The notes beneath the pieces were generated by a model, which was given only the letters and a program-made list of their open reading frames with translations, searched no databases and had not been told where the DNA came from. This document shows, piece by piece, positions 46,875 to 57,388 of a DNA stretch of 64,000 nt. How positions within the stretch are numbered: position 1 is the first letter of the stretch; each line of letters starts with the position of its first letter. The stretch spans positions 310,001 to 374,000 of the forward strand of contig JBLDXI010000031.1 of assembly GCA_047495785.1 (NCBI GenBank), written 5' to 3'. The DNA is from Lepidodermella squamata (lineage: Eukaryota > Gastrotricha). A program made the translations under genes and the position numbers.

Positions 46875-49232
46875 TACTCAGGCGTGAAGTAGAGCCTTTT
46901 CTCCTGGATTTTTACGATCCATAAACTGGTTATGAAAAAATAACACAAATGAAGACTTATTCTATCGTGATTTCAGGGGAAAAATAGCGTAAAAATATTA
47001 TATAAAGATACCAGCCCTAAATGCAAAACACCGTTAAATTTGGTGGCTCTAATTTTTCTCCTAGACATTTTTACGCCCATTTTCAAGTCGATTCACTATT
47101 CACATCTTCATGTCTCCGCGCCTCTTATTTTATTATTTAATTACTCTACGTGATTTTTTTTTATAGATAACGCTTTATCAAGGCATGAGGATTTCAAGGC
47201 CGGCGTTTGACTCGGCTGGCTCACAATGCGCCTATAAATTCGAAAAACTTGGAAATTTGTGGGAGTGGACTCGACTGACTTGGCTCGAATTCCCCAAAAG
47301 CATTCAGCATTGAAAAATTTCGGACGAACCAGTCTGTTTAAGGAATCGTTCTCTCTTCAATTCGTCGCCCTTGAGTTTCGTTCAATCAAATGACGTCAGA
47401 CCAGACACGGCGATGACCCGAAAATTATCGGTATATGCTGAGGCCTGAAACGCGGAATTCTCTCAGAACAGCTACATTTTCCCGCATCTCAACCGTGAAA
47501 ATCGCGCGTTCAGAGAGAGCGATCTCCAAACGAAATAAGCCGTGGCCACATTTGCGCTGCAGCGATTGGCCGATGCCGTTTTCGTTGATATTGTATTTTT
47601 GGAAATGCTAAAGCCTCGACTTTCGGTCGATTCTGTTACTGGTGACCTGACAATAGGTAAGCTACCTAATTTAATCGGATTATCTTTCAGCGGAACCTAA
47701 TTTGCTTTTTGCGGAACCAAACTGGAAATCTGCCAAGAGTCATTATTTTCATATTTCTATGAATTCTAGGCTAAGCCTGAATTCTGAATTGAACACTGCG
47801 TTCTGCGTTTTATGGAGAATGTTGCGCTGAATTCACAGGTGAATTTTCTAGAATTATTGTGGCCAATCTTGACCTGCAATAAATATCCGAAAAGCGATTT
47901 CCGGCCACTAGAAAAGTCTAAAATTTGGTTCCGATACAGCAAATTTGGTTCCGCTCACCGTAAATTTGGTTCCGCTAAAAGGAGGACCCTAATTTAATGC
48001 CTCATATCGATTTTTTATTTTATTAATTTGAGAAACCGGTGGGGAATTTCATTTCGGCAATTCGACTCATACATTCGGTAGATTCATTCAGGCGTGACGT
48101 GAAGTCTCCGAGCTTCAAATAATTTAAGAACAGTTCATTGTGTGACAAAATTAATAAATTCTAAACATTATAATCAGTTCATTTTATTGTTAATCCCAGG
48201 CAACCCCAGCCACGAGCCCCGACACTACCTGGTGCAATTTTTGGAATCGGAGTCGGAATGAGACGCAACGTTAATTCGAGCTATGTTCGGACTGTCGGCA
48301 TGTCAGTAAATTGGCCTGCGACTCGGTTTAAAAATGTCCACCCGAAAACGAATTTATCAGACACACCGCAATCACTCGACCGTGACGGACTTGCTGTTGC
48401 AAGTCTAATTTGAGCCTTCAGTTGTCACTGAGACGTCGCTGGCTGGCAAGAACTTCATCCTGGACGGGACAAATTTCCAGTTCAAGCAGGCTTGTGCAAG
48501 GTAGGCTAGTAGCAGTAATTTTTTCGCTTTTATTTTTATCACGAAATTTATTGAAATTGGTAATGCTGTGCGACTGTGAACATAATTCCACTCTTCTCTA
48601 TTGTTTTCCGAATTATTTAAAAATGAAAAATTAATACCTAAGAATATCTTGCCGTAAAAAATCAATTAAGGTGACTTCTCGGATTAGATTTTCAAATGTT
48701 TTCTTGGATTAATTTTGTTTCATAATTTGGTGATAATTCGTGAAAACTCAGTCACGAATTTCCATCTTACGTTGTGAAATTTTATTCGCTGGCGATCGGG
48801 ATCGGAATTATCAAGCTTCCATCAAGCCTCGCTGTCATTTTTGCTAATTTTCACCATTTTGTACTTTATTATTAATTTCTTTAAAAATACGGCAACGAAA
48901 CCTTTTTATTGCTGATTGTAGTACATTCAAGAATTTGAATCATACGTTATTAGGTCAGTTTTTTGAGGCAGAGATTCTTTAAAAATTCCATTAATGATTG
49001 ATTACGTATTTAAAATCAACCAAGCGTGACAGAATTACTATTTGGACCATGTAAAAGAAGTTGAAGTTGAAGCTGAGCATAGATAGACATTAACCCGTTA
49101 ATGCCCGTAACTATTTTTCATGAATATCATGACGAAAACATTATTTCCGACTTAGGGTGCTATGGAACATTTTTACAAGCAGCTCAAGCTGAATCCAACG
49201 ATATATAGATTACATAGGGTCATTTTCGAAGT
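46875..49232. repeat. Diverged duplicated segment, copy 2, and spacer
   Basis: This continues, after the gypsy insertion, the segment that starts at about 36755 and is related to 33640-36750. Recognisable blocks include CAGGCGTGAAGTAGAGCC at 46879, GATGACCCGAAAA near 47413 and the 87-bp block at 48418-48504. No supported gene. It lies inside the presumed recombinase intron. Confidence 0.6.
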
Positions 49233-51166
49233 ATATTTATATATATTATATGCTGTTACGTAATACATATAATATATAGCTAAGTACTTGAATTCCAATG
49301 GAAAACCGATTTGACAGGTGTCAAATTCCGAAATTCGGTAATTTAATATGCTAATTGGTAAATTCATGGTTCTTTTTGCATAAAATTCGGCATTTGACAA
49401 ATTTTATTTTGGCCAATCATACCAGGGTTCCATTTGGCACCGATTTCCCGTAAATCACTCCTAAAGGTATCGATCGGATCAAATCGAATCCTTCGATTTC
49501 GATCGATCGATATTCCGAGGCCCGATCTGATTACCCCCTTGATATGGATATCGTTGGATAGGAAATTTTGTATAGGTTCGGGAAGGTTCCCTCAATTTCT
49601 TTGCCCGATAATTCGTGAATCCACTAGAAGCCTCAGAGCACGTGTCATCTATATAGGACGCCGGGCGTGAATGGGTTAAGACGCTAATTCCAATTTTCTC
49701 GTAGAAAACTGTCGATTTTTCCGTCTCCAACACGGCGTTTCCCTCATATTTTGGCGTCGTTTTACAATAGGCCACCCTAATTATGGCCGCTTGGATTATA
49801 CCTATAAATCATCTTCAATTTCCGCATCATTCAGACCTAGAAGATTGTGAATTTTCTGCTTTGAGTTGGATGCATAATCATCTCACGCTACTAAATTGTG
49901 TAAGGTCTTGCTTGATCCCTCAGCTAGCTTTTGCGCGAATAATTTGCAATTCAAATATTCCTTCGTTTACAGGAATGAATTCACTTCTCCAATCTCCTAT
50001 TGCAAGCCGAAAATGGGTCGATTCAACTTCAGCCGAGAACCCTTCAATCGAGGATGTCTCGCAATCACCCTGAGATCCTGAGGAAACTGCCGAACGTAAA
50101 TCGAAATCGATTCGCCCAGCTTCGAAGACCAGCATTTTGTCAAATCCACCAGAGTGTAATCGCTCGTCTTGTTACATCACAAAATTATGCTGCACGTCCG
50201 CCCGAAGTTTCTCAGACTTCATCGAACTTCAAACTCGATTGTTCATTGCTTCGTAACTCATTTCGCAACTGTTGACGATCCTTTTTAGCTGGAACTGCTT
50301 TTAAACATGACGAATCAATAAAAGTTTCATAGTTTCACTCAAATACCTTCAAAAAGCCTCGACTTCGATCTATGAACCTTAGCAAATTCTTGCATGAAAC
50401 ATCACTTGGGTTCATTCCTTCAGTTTTCAGTTATTCTTGATCACTGGAACCTTTCAGTTCCAGTTTAGAACATTCAGTATCCTGTTTTGAAGTGACAAAC
50501 AGCTAGAATAAACATATCTCCGACTGCTGCCATGAAAAACCGGCTTTAAATGCATCAAAACACCGAGTTCAAACCTTGGTTTGCTGGTTGAACCTCGAAC
50601 ACGAGAAATTTTTACGGCGGCGTCGCCCGTTGCCATGGAAACGGCTAGTCAAGGTCGCGTTACTATAATTTTATTTTTCCGATAACTATTTTGATGAGAT
50701 AAAATTATTTTTAAGAATTAACAGCGACTTAATTAACAAAAATTCGCGTACAATAAATCCCACTTTTGTAGGAAAAACAGGCTGCGCTATGAAGATTCAA
50801 CAAACGTGAAAAATTTTTAGTAATTTTTTATCGATCATTTAAATTATTTTTCCAAATTCCATTTCACGTCAAAAAGCATAAATTTCTAAAAAAAATCGTG
50901 CGATCGGGCATTTTTCAAATTTAATTTTAATTTAATTTGAGGGCAATTTTCAAGTTCAAATGCATAAATTTCCAAGGTTGAATTTGATCGGAAATTCCAT
51001 CAATCCTTAAAACAAACAAATCACCGATTCTGGAATCGATTATTCGCTTCAGTTTATTTCGCTCAAGTATTCAAATAATTTGGTGCTCACCACCGATTCA
51101 GAGGTGGACAAAATATTCAAGGTTTTATCATTTCCAGCTTTTTCATCGTCATTTTTTATTTTTCAG
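49233..51166 (+). other. Distal end of the recombinase intron, no gene seen
   Basis: No supported gene. The segment contains a TCGAT-rich run near 49450-49510. It ends with a pyrimidine-rich tract and the splice acceptor TTTTTATTTTTCAG at 51153-51166. Confidence 0.5.
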
Positions 51167-51854
51167 AGCTTCTGGAATTCGGAAAATGAAACTTACTGAG
51201 TGGAAAGCGAGGGATGGCGATGCTGATGGAGAAGGTTGGGTTTGTGTTGAGGTAAAAGGAATGAAAAACTCGATTTCTGGATTCCCGTTCGTCACCTTCG
51301 ACCCCGCAACAGCCGCCTTAATTCAAAGCTACATCGATAATGACCGGCCGGCGTCGAAAAACAAGCGGGTTTTTTTGACTCAAAAACGAACAAGAATCAG
51401 TTCCTCGACGCTGAACGAGTACGCAAACCTCGGTTGGCCGTCGTTCAAAGAAAAGTTTCAGCCGAATTTCAGCCGGCCGCTCAGTGATACCTTTACACTT
51501 ACCACCCAGCGCCGAGCAATCAATACTACTACGCGTTCAGAGAAGGACCCCGACCAGCCGCCTCAGGCCAAAGTTAATCAGGCGTTGGTGCAAAGTGAGC
51601 CCACGGGCGAGTCGGTCTATACCCTCACCGCTGCAGTTTCGGAGGCGATCGGGGTCGCAAAATGGGCGTACTACAAGTGTGCGAACCGCCTTGATCCGTC
51701 GAACCCAGAGCTACGCCCGTTCGCATACAGGCCTGTCAAAGCCGTCCCGCTTTCATCAAACAACACCGAGGGGTCTAAGGAGTCGAAGGATAGTGAAGAC
51801 GAAAATTCCTCGAGCGAAGACGAAAATTCCAGCAGCGACGATGACTGCTGCTAA
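51167..51854 (+). CDS. Tyrosine-recombinase-like protein, exon 2 (catalytic C-terminal part)
   Basis: The exon starts after a strong acceptor and reads in phase 2 from the exon at 26803-28004. The whole protein would be 629 residues. The first residues complete the TGCRASGIR box, followed by a beta region with a Lys-containing turn (VKGMKN, Lys431 or 434). Next comes TTQRRAINTTT with the second Arg (516 or 517), where the usual His three residues before is replaced by Thr. Last is AKWAYYK with candidate nucleophile Tyr569 or Tyr570. The tail is a long acidic Ser-rich stretch (SEDENSSSEDENSSSDDD). If read alone, an ATG at 51186 gives 222 residues. AATAAA is at 52198. The combination of motifs suggests a Crypton-like recombinase, but some spacings are unusual, so the assignment is moderate. 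Confidence 0.55.
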
Positions 51855-52395
51855 AGTATTATTGTCTTGTGTTGTAGTTGATTTTTTACTTGATTTTTCG
51901 GCGCTCACATTGATCAAACTTGTGGAAGAAATTTTCAAAAGAATTAAATAATACAGAAATTCGGGAAGATAAAATTTCATTTTTCGGCGCAAAAAAACGG
52001 CGCAAAAAATCTTTTTTTCATCTGTTGCTATGTTCGCGCTCAATATTTAAAAAATTACGCTTGATCCTCACATTTTTATTATCTTCTTTACTATCTTCTC
52101 GTTTGATATATTGCTCGCGTAATTTCACGATGTCTGATTTCATGATGTCATGTGATTTCTGTCACAAAAGTTGTTATCCAATTTGGTCTATCGTATCAAT
52201 AAAAACGCTCGAGTTACGGCGATTACGCGATCTGAGTCTTGGAAATGCGAATGACGTAGGTGCGATGATGAGATGCGACGCGCAAGGCAGACCGTAAAAT
52301 GCAACGACGCGCATCGGTTAGGAGAGAGGTGTTAAAAGCGTGTCCGCCATCGCCATTTTCAGCAACGGCCTTGAGCTACAATGACGCCAGGTGCG
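51855..52395. other. 3' UTR and intergenic spacer
   Basis: AT-rich 3' region of the recombinase gene with AATAAA at 52198-52203, then the promoter region of the next gene. Open frames overlapping the acidic tail are in other frames and unsupported. Confidence 0.5.
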
Positions 52396-52422
52396 TATAA
52401 AAACCGGCGGAGCATCATCAGT
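52396..52422 (+). promoter_or_regulatory. Core promoter of the Thr-rich membrane gene
   Basis: TATAAAA at 52396-52402 is followed by TCAGTC at 52418-52423, which resembles an initiator. The coding start is at 52472, 50 bp later. Spacing is slightly short but usable. The duplicate copy is at 60552. Confidence 0.5.
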
Positions 52423-52471
52423 CCAGCATTGGTATCATTTTCAGCAATAAGTTTTTCGATTATTTCTCATA

Positions 52472-52852
52472 ATGCCTTCTTGGTCTGCGTATTTCGACCA
52501 TCGGCGCCCTTGTCAGCTTTTCCGGGTACTTTGCTCGCCATCTGCGAGTGAAGGGCCGTCATCGTTTTCGACTGCAACCTCGACTACGACGACTACAACC
52601 TCGACTACGACGACTACAACGAGCTCGCTGTCTTCGACTTCGTTCGATGACTTGCTGAAATCGCCGCAACGTTACTACGACGATATGCACGCCACCTACA
52701 CCGCTTTTGTTGTAGTCATCGCGATCTTGGCGGTAAGTCTGTTGGTCTCCGTTGCGGTCGGCGTCGGTTATCTATTCCGCGCGGCCATCGCTAAGCGTTG
52801 CTGTCGCAAGGCGACGTTTGAAGAAGCTGCCATCAACGCCGAGCGCCGCTAG
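52472..52852 (+). CDS. Thr-rich single-pass membrane protein of unknown function
   Basis: 126 residues. A Ser/Thr tract (about 31-57), encoded by an imperfect 21-bp tandem repeat of ACCTCGACTACGACGACTACA, suggests a mucin-like O-glycosylated region. A hydrophobic segment at 77-102 follows, then a short basic Cys-containing tail (KRCCRK). There is no N-terminal signal peptide. A promoter with TATA box lies upstream and AATAAA at 53065 downstream. A GCG/GTAAGT donor-like site falls within the membrane segment. Because the segment reads through it naturally, I treat the gene as unspliced. The downstream frame to 52973, ending EESLEELFSA, could be an alternative C-terminus. It lies just inside the right end of the 28-kb insertion; a cargo role is inferred. 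Confidence 0.55.
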   Translation: MPSWSAYFDHRRPCQLFRVLCSPSASEGPSSFSTATSTTTTTTSTTTTTTSSLSSTSFDDLLKSPQRYYDDMHATYTAFVVVIAILAVSLLVSVAVGVGYLFRAAIAKRCCRKATFEEAAINAERR

Positions 52853-53177
52853 CGACACGACTTTCTCGCGTGATCACCCTCGCCGCGGTCGTTCCGTTCT
52901 GAAGGCAGAAATCAAGGCAGAAGTGCATCAACCGGCTGACGAAGAATCGCTGGAAGAACTGTTTTCAGCTTAAAATGCCGCCTTAAAGCGGACTTAAACC
53001 GGCCCTTTTCAGGGCCACAAGTGATTGCAACAGTGTTTTATTCCTGGTGTTTCCGGAGTATGAAAATAAAGTTCATATGAGAGCGAGCCGCGGTAGATGG
53101 TGCGTTGATAGTGTTTAGCCATTGTGTCAACAACTTGAGCGCATGTTTGCGCATTGCGTAATCGCCTGCTGTGCGCG
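52853..53177. other. 3' UTR and right end of the insertion
   Basis: Contains AATAAA at 53065-53070 and no supported gene; leads to the right terminal iterons. Confidence 0.5.
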
Positions 53178-53195
53178 AGCGCCATTTTGCGCCAC
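53178..53195. promoter_or_regulatory. Right subterminal GCGCC iterons
   Basis: AGCGCCATTTTGCGCCAC contains two GCGCC units 10 bp apart (53179 and 53189). It matches 25081-25098 in direct orientation with one difference. It ends 3 bp before the AATATC duplication. It is repeated at 61334-61351 in the duplicated copy. Confidence 0.5.
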
Positions 53196-53198
53196 AAT

Positions 53199-55713
53199 AA
53201 TATCTGGGGACAACACAATGGGGACCGAGCATTCTGGGGACAAAACTCTGGGGACAACACATTGGGGACCGAGCATTCTTGGGACAAACGGTGGAATCAG
53301 TGACCCATCAAACATGTGACAATTATCTGGGGACAACACAGTGGGGACCGAGCATTCTGGGAACAAGTTTTCTGTCACCAAAGTCTCGTCCCCAGATTCT
53401 CGTCCCCAGATTTTTGTCCCCGGTTTGTTGACCCCAGATTGTTCGGTCCTAAATCCCCAGGTGAAATTTGAAAGCTGTTTGGGCTGTTTTAATGGCCACC
53501 TCGGCCTAGCTGTGATCGAATCTCCACGATGACGGTTGATAGATCGTTATTCGCTCATGCCGTTATTTCTGGGTCTACTGATTTCCGACTGGGAACCGAG
53601 AAAACCGGTGACAAATATCTGGGGACAACACATTGGGGCCCGAGCATTCTGGGGACAAAACTCTGGGGACAACACATTGGGGACCGAGCATTCTTGGGAC
53701 AAACGGTGGAATCAGTGACCCATCAAACATGTGACAATTATCTGGGGACAACACAGTGGGGACCGAGAAAACGGGTGACAAAAATCTGGGGACAACACAA
53801 TGGGGACCGAGCATTCTGGGAACAAGTTTTCTGTCACCAAAGTCTCGTCCCCAGATTTTTGTCCCCAGTTTTTTGTCCCCATATTGTTGTCCCCAGAGTG
53901 TTCGGTCCTCATTCCCGAGGTGTTCGTCCGCAGAATGTTGAATTAGCAGTTTTCTGTCACCAAAGTCTCGTCCCCAGTTTGGTGTCCCCAGATTGTTCGC
54001 TCCACATTCCCCAGGTGTTCGTCCGCAGAATGTTGTATGAGCAGTTTTCTGTCACCAAAGTCTCGTCCCCAGATTCTCGTCCCCAGATTTTTGTCCGCGG
54101 TTTGTTGACCCCAGATTGTTCGGTGTTAAATCCCCAGGTGAAATTTGAAAGCTGTTTGGGCTGTTTTAATGGCCACCTCGGCCTAGCTGTGATCGAATCT
54201 CCACGATGACGGTTGATAGATCGTTATTCGCTCATGCCGTTATTTCTGGGTCTACTGATTTCCGACTGGGAACCGAGAAAACCGGTGACAAATATCTGGG
54301 GACAACACAATGGGGACCGAGCATTCTGGGGACAAACTGTGGAATTAGTGACCCACCAAACAGGTGACATAATCTGGGGACAACACAGTGGAGACCGAGA
54401 AAACGGGTGACAAAAATCTGGGGACAACACATTGGGGCCCGAGCATTCTGGGGACAAAACTCTGGGGACAACGCATTGGGGCCCGAGCATTCTTGGGACA
54501 AACGGTGGAATCAGTGACCCATCAAACATGTGACAATTATCTGGGGACAACACAGTGGGGACCGAGCATTCTGGGGACAAACTGTGGAATTAGTGACCCA
54601 CCAAACAGGTGACATAATCTGGGGACAACACATTGGGGCCCGAGCATTCTGGGGACAAAACTCTGGGGACAACACATTGGGGACCGAGCATTCTTGGGAC
54701 AAACGGTGGAATCAGTGACCCATCAAACATGTGACAATTATCTGAGGACAACACAGTGGGGACCGAGAAAACGGGTGACAAAAATCTGGGGACAACACAA
54801 TGGGGACCGAGCATTCTGGGAACAAGTTTTCTGTCACCAAAGTCTCGTCCCCAGATTTTTGTCCCCAGTTTTTTGTCCCCATATTGTTGTCCACAGAGTG
54901 TTCGGTCCTCATTCCCGAGGTGTTCGTCCGCAGAATGTTGAATTAGCAGTTTTCTGTCACCAAAGTCTCGTCCCCAGATTTTTGTCCCCAGTTTTTTGTC
55001 CCCATATTGTTGTCCCCAGAGTGTTCGGTCCTCATTCCCGAGGTGTTCGTCCGCAGAATGTTGAATTAGCAGTTTTCTGTCACCAAAGTCTCGTCCCCAG
55101 ATTCTCGTCCCCAGATTTTTGTCCGCGGTTTGTTGACCCCAGATTGTTCGGTGTTAAATCCCCAGGTGAAATTTGAAAGCTGTTTGGGCTGTTTTAATGG
55201 CCACCTCGGCCTAGCTGTGATCGAATCTCCACGATGACGGTTGATAGATCGTTATTCGCTCATGCCGTTATTTCTGGGTCTACTGATTTCCGACTGGGAA
55301 CCGAGAAAACCGGTGACAAATATCTGGGGACAACACAATGGGGACCGAGCATTCTGGGGACAAACTGTGGAATTAGTGACCCGCCAAACAGGTGACAATT
55401 ATCTGGGGACAACACAGTGGGGACCGAGAAAACCGGTGACAAATATCTGGGAACAACACAATGGGGCCCGAGCATTCTGGGGACAAACTGTGGAATTAGT
55501 GACCCACCAAACAGGTGACATAATCTGGGGACAACACAGTGGAGACCGAGAAAACGGGTTACAAAAATCTGGGAACAACACAATGGGGCCCGAGCATTCT
55601 GGGGACAAAAATCTGGGGACAACACATTGGGGACCGAGCATTCTTGGGACAAACGGTGGAATCAGTGACCCATCAAACAGGTGACAATTATCTGGGACAA
55701 CACAATGGGGACC
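53199..55713. repeat. Satellite array 2 (continuation of array 1)
   Basis: Same 681-bp-type satellite and same orientation as array 1, resuming exactly at the unit position where array 1 was cut. Units here are irregular, with spacer landmarks at 53536, 54213 and 55241. It ends abruptly in CAATGGGGACC at 55713. Confidence 0.95.
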
Positions 55714-56010
55714 CAGTCGGAAAAAAGTAGACCTAGCTAGACCTACTCGACCTAATTTAGATAGGCCCCTATAGATCGTAGCGTGATCAAATTTTGCAAC
55801 TGGGGTAGATCTAGCCACGGTCACTATAGGGAGCAAGTAGATCTAGCTGTGTAGATCGACGATAGGTCTACACACGTGTAAATAGATCGAGAGTAGATCT
55901 AGCAAATAATTGAATCGTAACAAAAATGGCTGAATGAATCATGGCTTGGGTCCACCTACGGTCTAAGCATGACCTTGTCAGGTACAAATCTATTTCACCC
56001 GAAATCTATT
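55714..56010. repeat. TAGATCTAG-rich spacer between satellite pieces
   Basis: Short irregular repeats such as GTAGATCTAGC occur several times (about 55727-55910). They separate array 2 from an inverted satellite piece. No gene. Confidence 0.5.
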
Positions 56011-56407
56011 CTCGGTCTCCACTGTGTTGTCCCCAGATTATGTCACCTGTTTGGTGGGTCACTAATTCCACAGTTTGTCCCCAGAATGCTCGGGCCCCAC
56101 TGTGTTGTCCCCAGATTTTTGTCACCGGTTTTCTCGGTCCCCACTGTGTTGTCCCCAGATAATTGTCACCTGTTTGGCGGGTCACTAATTCCACAGTTTG
56201 TCCCCAGAATGCTCGGTCCCCATTGTGTTGTCCCCAGATATTTGTCACCGGTTTTCTCGGGCCCCACTGTGTTTACCCCAGATTTTTGTAACCCGTTTTC
56301 TCGGTCTTCACTGTGTTGTCCCCAGATTATGTCACCTGTTTGGTAGGTCACTAATTCCACAGTTTGTCCCGAGAATGCTCGGTCCCCATTGTGTTGTCCC
56401 CAGATAT
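56011..56407 (-). repeat. Inverted fragment of the satellite
   Basis: About 400 bp of the satellite's plus arm in reverse orientation (CACTGTGTTGTCCCCAG and so on). It ends at CCCCAGATAT, the same unit position at which array 1 and array 2 are cut by the 28-kb insertion. Confidence 0.9.
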
Positions 56408-57388
56408 CGTTCGTGTTGCGACGTAAGGGACCGCCTGTACTAGTGCATATTTCTATATATCATTATACCGCTATCATTAACTGGGGAGCGGTTGCATCCC
56501 AAATTACTATGTTTGGTTCAAGGGCTATAAAATTGCCATTAGCTGCGATTGCTATCGTGCGTTCTTGGACTCTTGGAGAGAAAAGAGAAATTCAGCTTTT
56601 TCGCCTATCATTCCTATAATTCTTCAATTTTTTCACGCTTTCTTCTCTGGAATTCTTCGATTGCAGATTTAACAGGTAGCAAAAACGAGCTGCCGTGACC
56701 AATGAAAAACTATTATTATCCGTGTTTCGGTGCCGTAAATCTTTATTTTCAATGCAGCGAAATAATTGAAAATGAACAAAGGAAATGAAACTAAGAGAAC
56801 AATTCATCACACTTTGTTTAACAGAAATGGCGATAACAGGTTGAATATATCGAAAGAGCCAGCACTCTGCAATAGTATAGTAGCGACCTTACGCCGTAAT
56901 TTTCCATTTCCGATTCCCAATCCATATCCAATATCCAATCTTTATCCAATCAGCTATAACTCAAGTGCCGAATTCGAGTAAAAGTTGAAGTATAATAATC
57001 CTAATCAACAATGCAGAATATAAAATTTAACACAGCAGCTAATAGGATGTACTTTACTACTTTAATAGCTGCGAGAGATATTGCAATAAGATTTTAATGA
57101 ATTATTATTACGTATTTAGAAACGAGCCATTCTAAATTAAAAGTTCCTCTGATTTCTACGAAAAAGTATAGAATGATATTCATGCACATGTAATATTATT
57201 GGAAGTAGATCTCGCCCCAGGAAGATTTGGCGGATAAATCTTTGAATTAGGAAACAAGAGGTCTTCAAAGTTTTCTGAAAATGTATCACTTAAAACCGAA
57301 ATGAACTAACAATTTTCGTTGACGGCGAAACTCCATTGGTTAACTAATTAACTAAGTAACGATAACTAAATTGATAAGCCCAAGAAAG
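56408..57388. other. Unique spacer, no gene seen
   Basis: Non-satellite AT-rich sequence with short unsupported frames only. Short ATCCAATC/TATCCAAT repeats lie near 56920-56955. It ends at the junction to duplication copy 2. Confidence 0.5.

Larger units (their letters stand above)
25066..53198. mobile_element. Putative giant tyrosine-recombinase transposon inserted in satellite
   Basis: The satellite breaks at 25065 within GGTGACAAATATC and resumes at 53199 with AATATCTGGGGACAAC. This is exactly the next position of the same unit, with AATATC present on both sides (25060-25065 and 53199-53204). The 28,133 bp between are therefore an insertion with a 6-bp duplication. It encodes a two-exon tyrosine-recombinase-like protein, two predicted membrane proteins and subterminal GCGCC iterons, and it lacks long terminal repeats. 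A 10-kb gypsy element is nested inside, so the original was about 18 kb. Tyrosine recombinases join short identical sites, which fits a 6-bp duplication. Calling it Crypton-like is inference. Alternatives are an unrelated segmental insertion, or several nested events. Confidence 0.6.
49233..57388. repeat. 8156-bp tandem segmental duplication, copy 1
   Basis: Everything from 49233 recurs 8156 bp downstream from 57389, including recombinase exon 2, the Thr-rich gene and the satellite. Matching coordinates and translations show no difference wherever I compared them. The breakpoint lies in an AT-rich run (TATTTATATATATTATATG), so microhomology could have mediated it. A recent duplication or an assembly duplicate are both possible. 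Confidence 0.9.

Noticed and set aside
51484-51951. 155-codon Arg/Ser-rich frame overlapping recombinase exon 2
   Set aside because: Alternate frame of the exon, without motifs; the exon's own frame fits the splice phase.
25065-53199. Satellite arrays as terminal repeats of the 28-kb insertion
   Set aside because: They are in the same orientation and in continuous unit phase, as expected for a target interrupted by an insertion rather than terminal inverted repeats.
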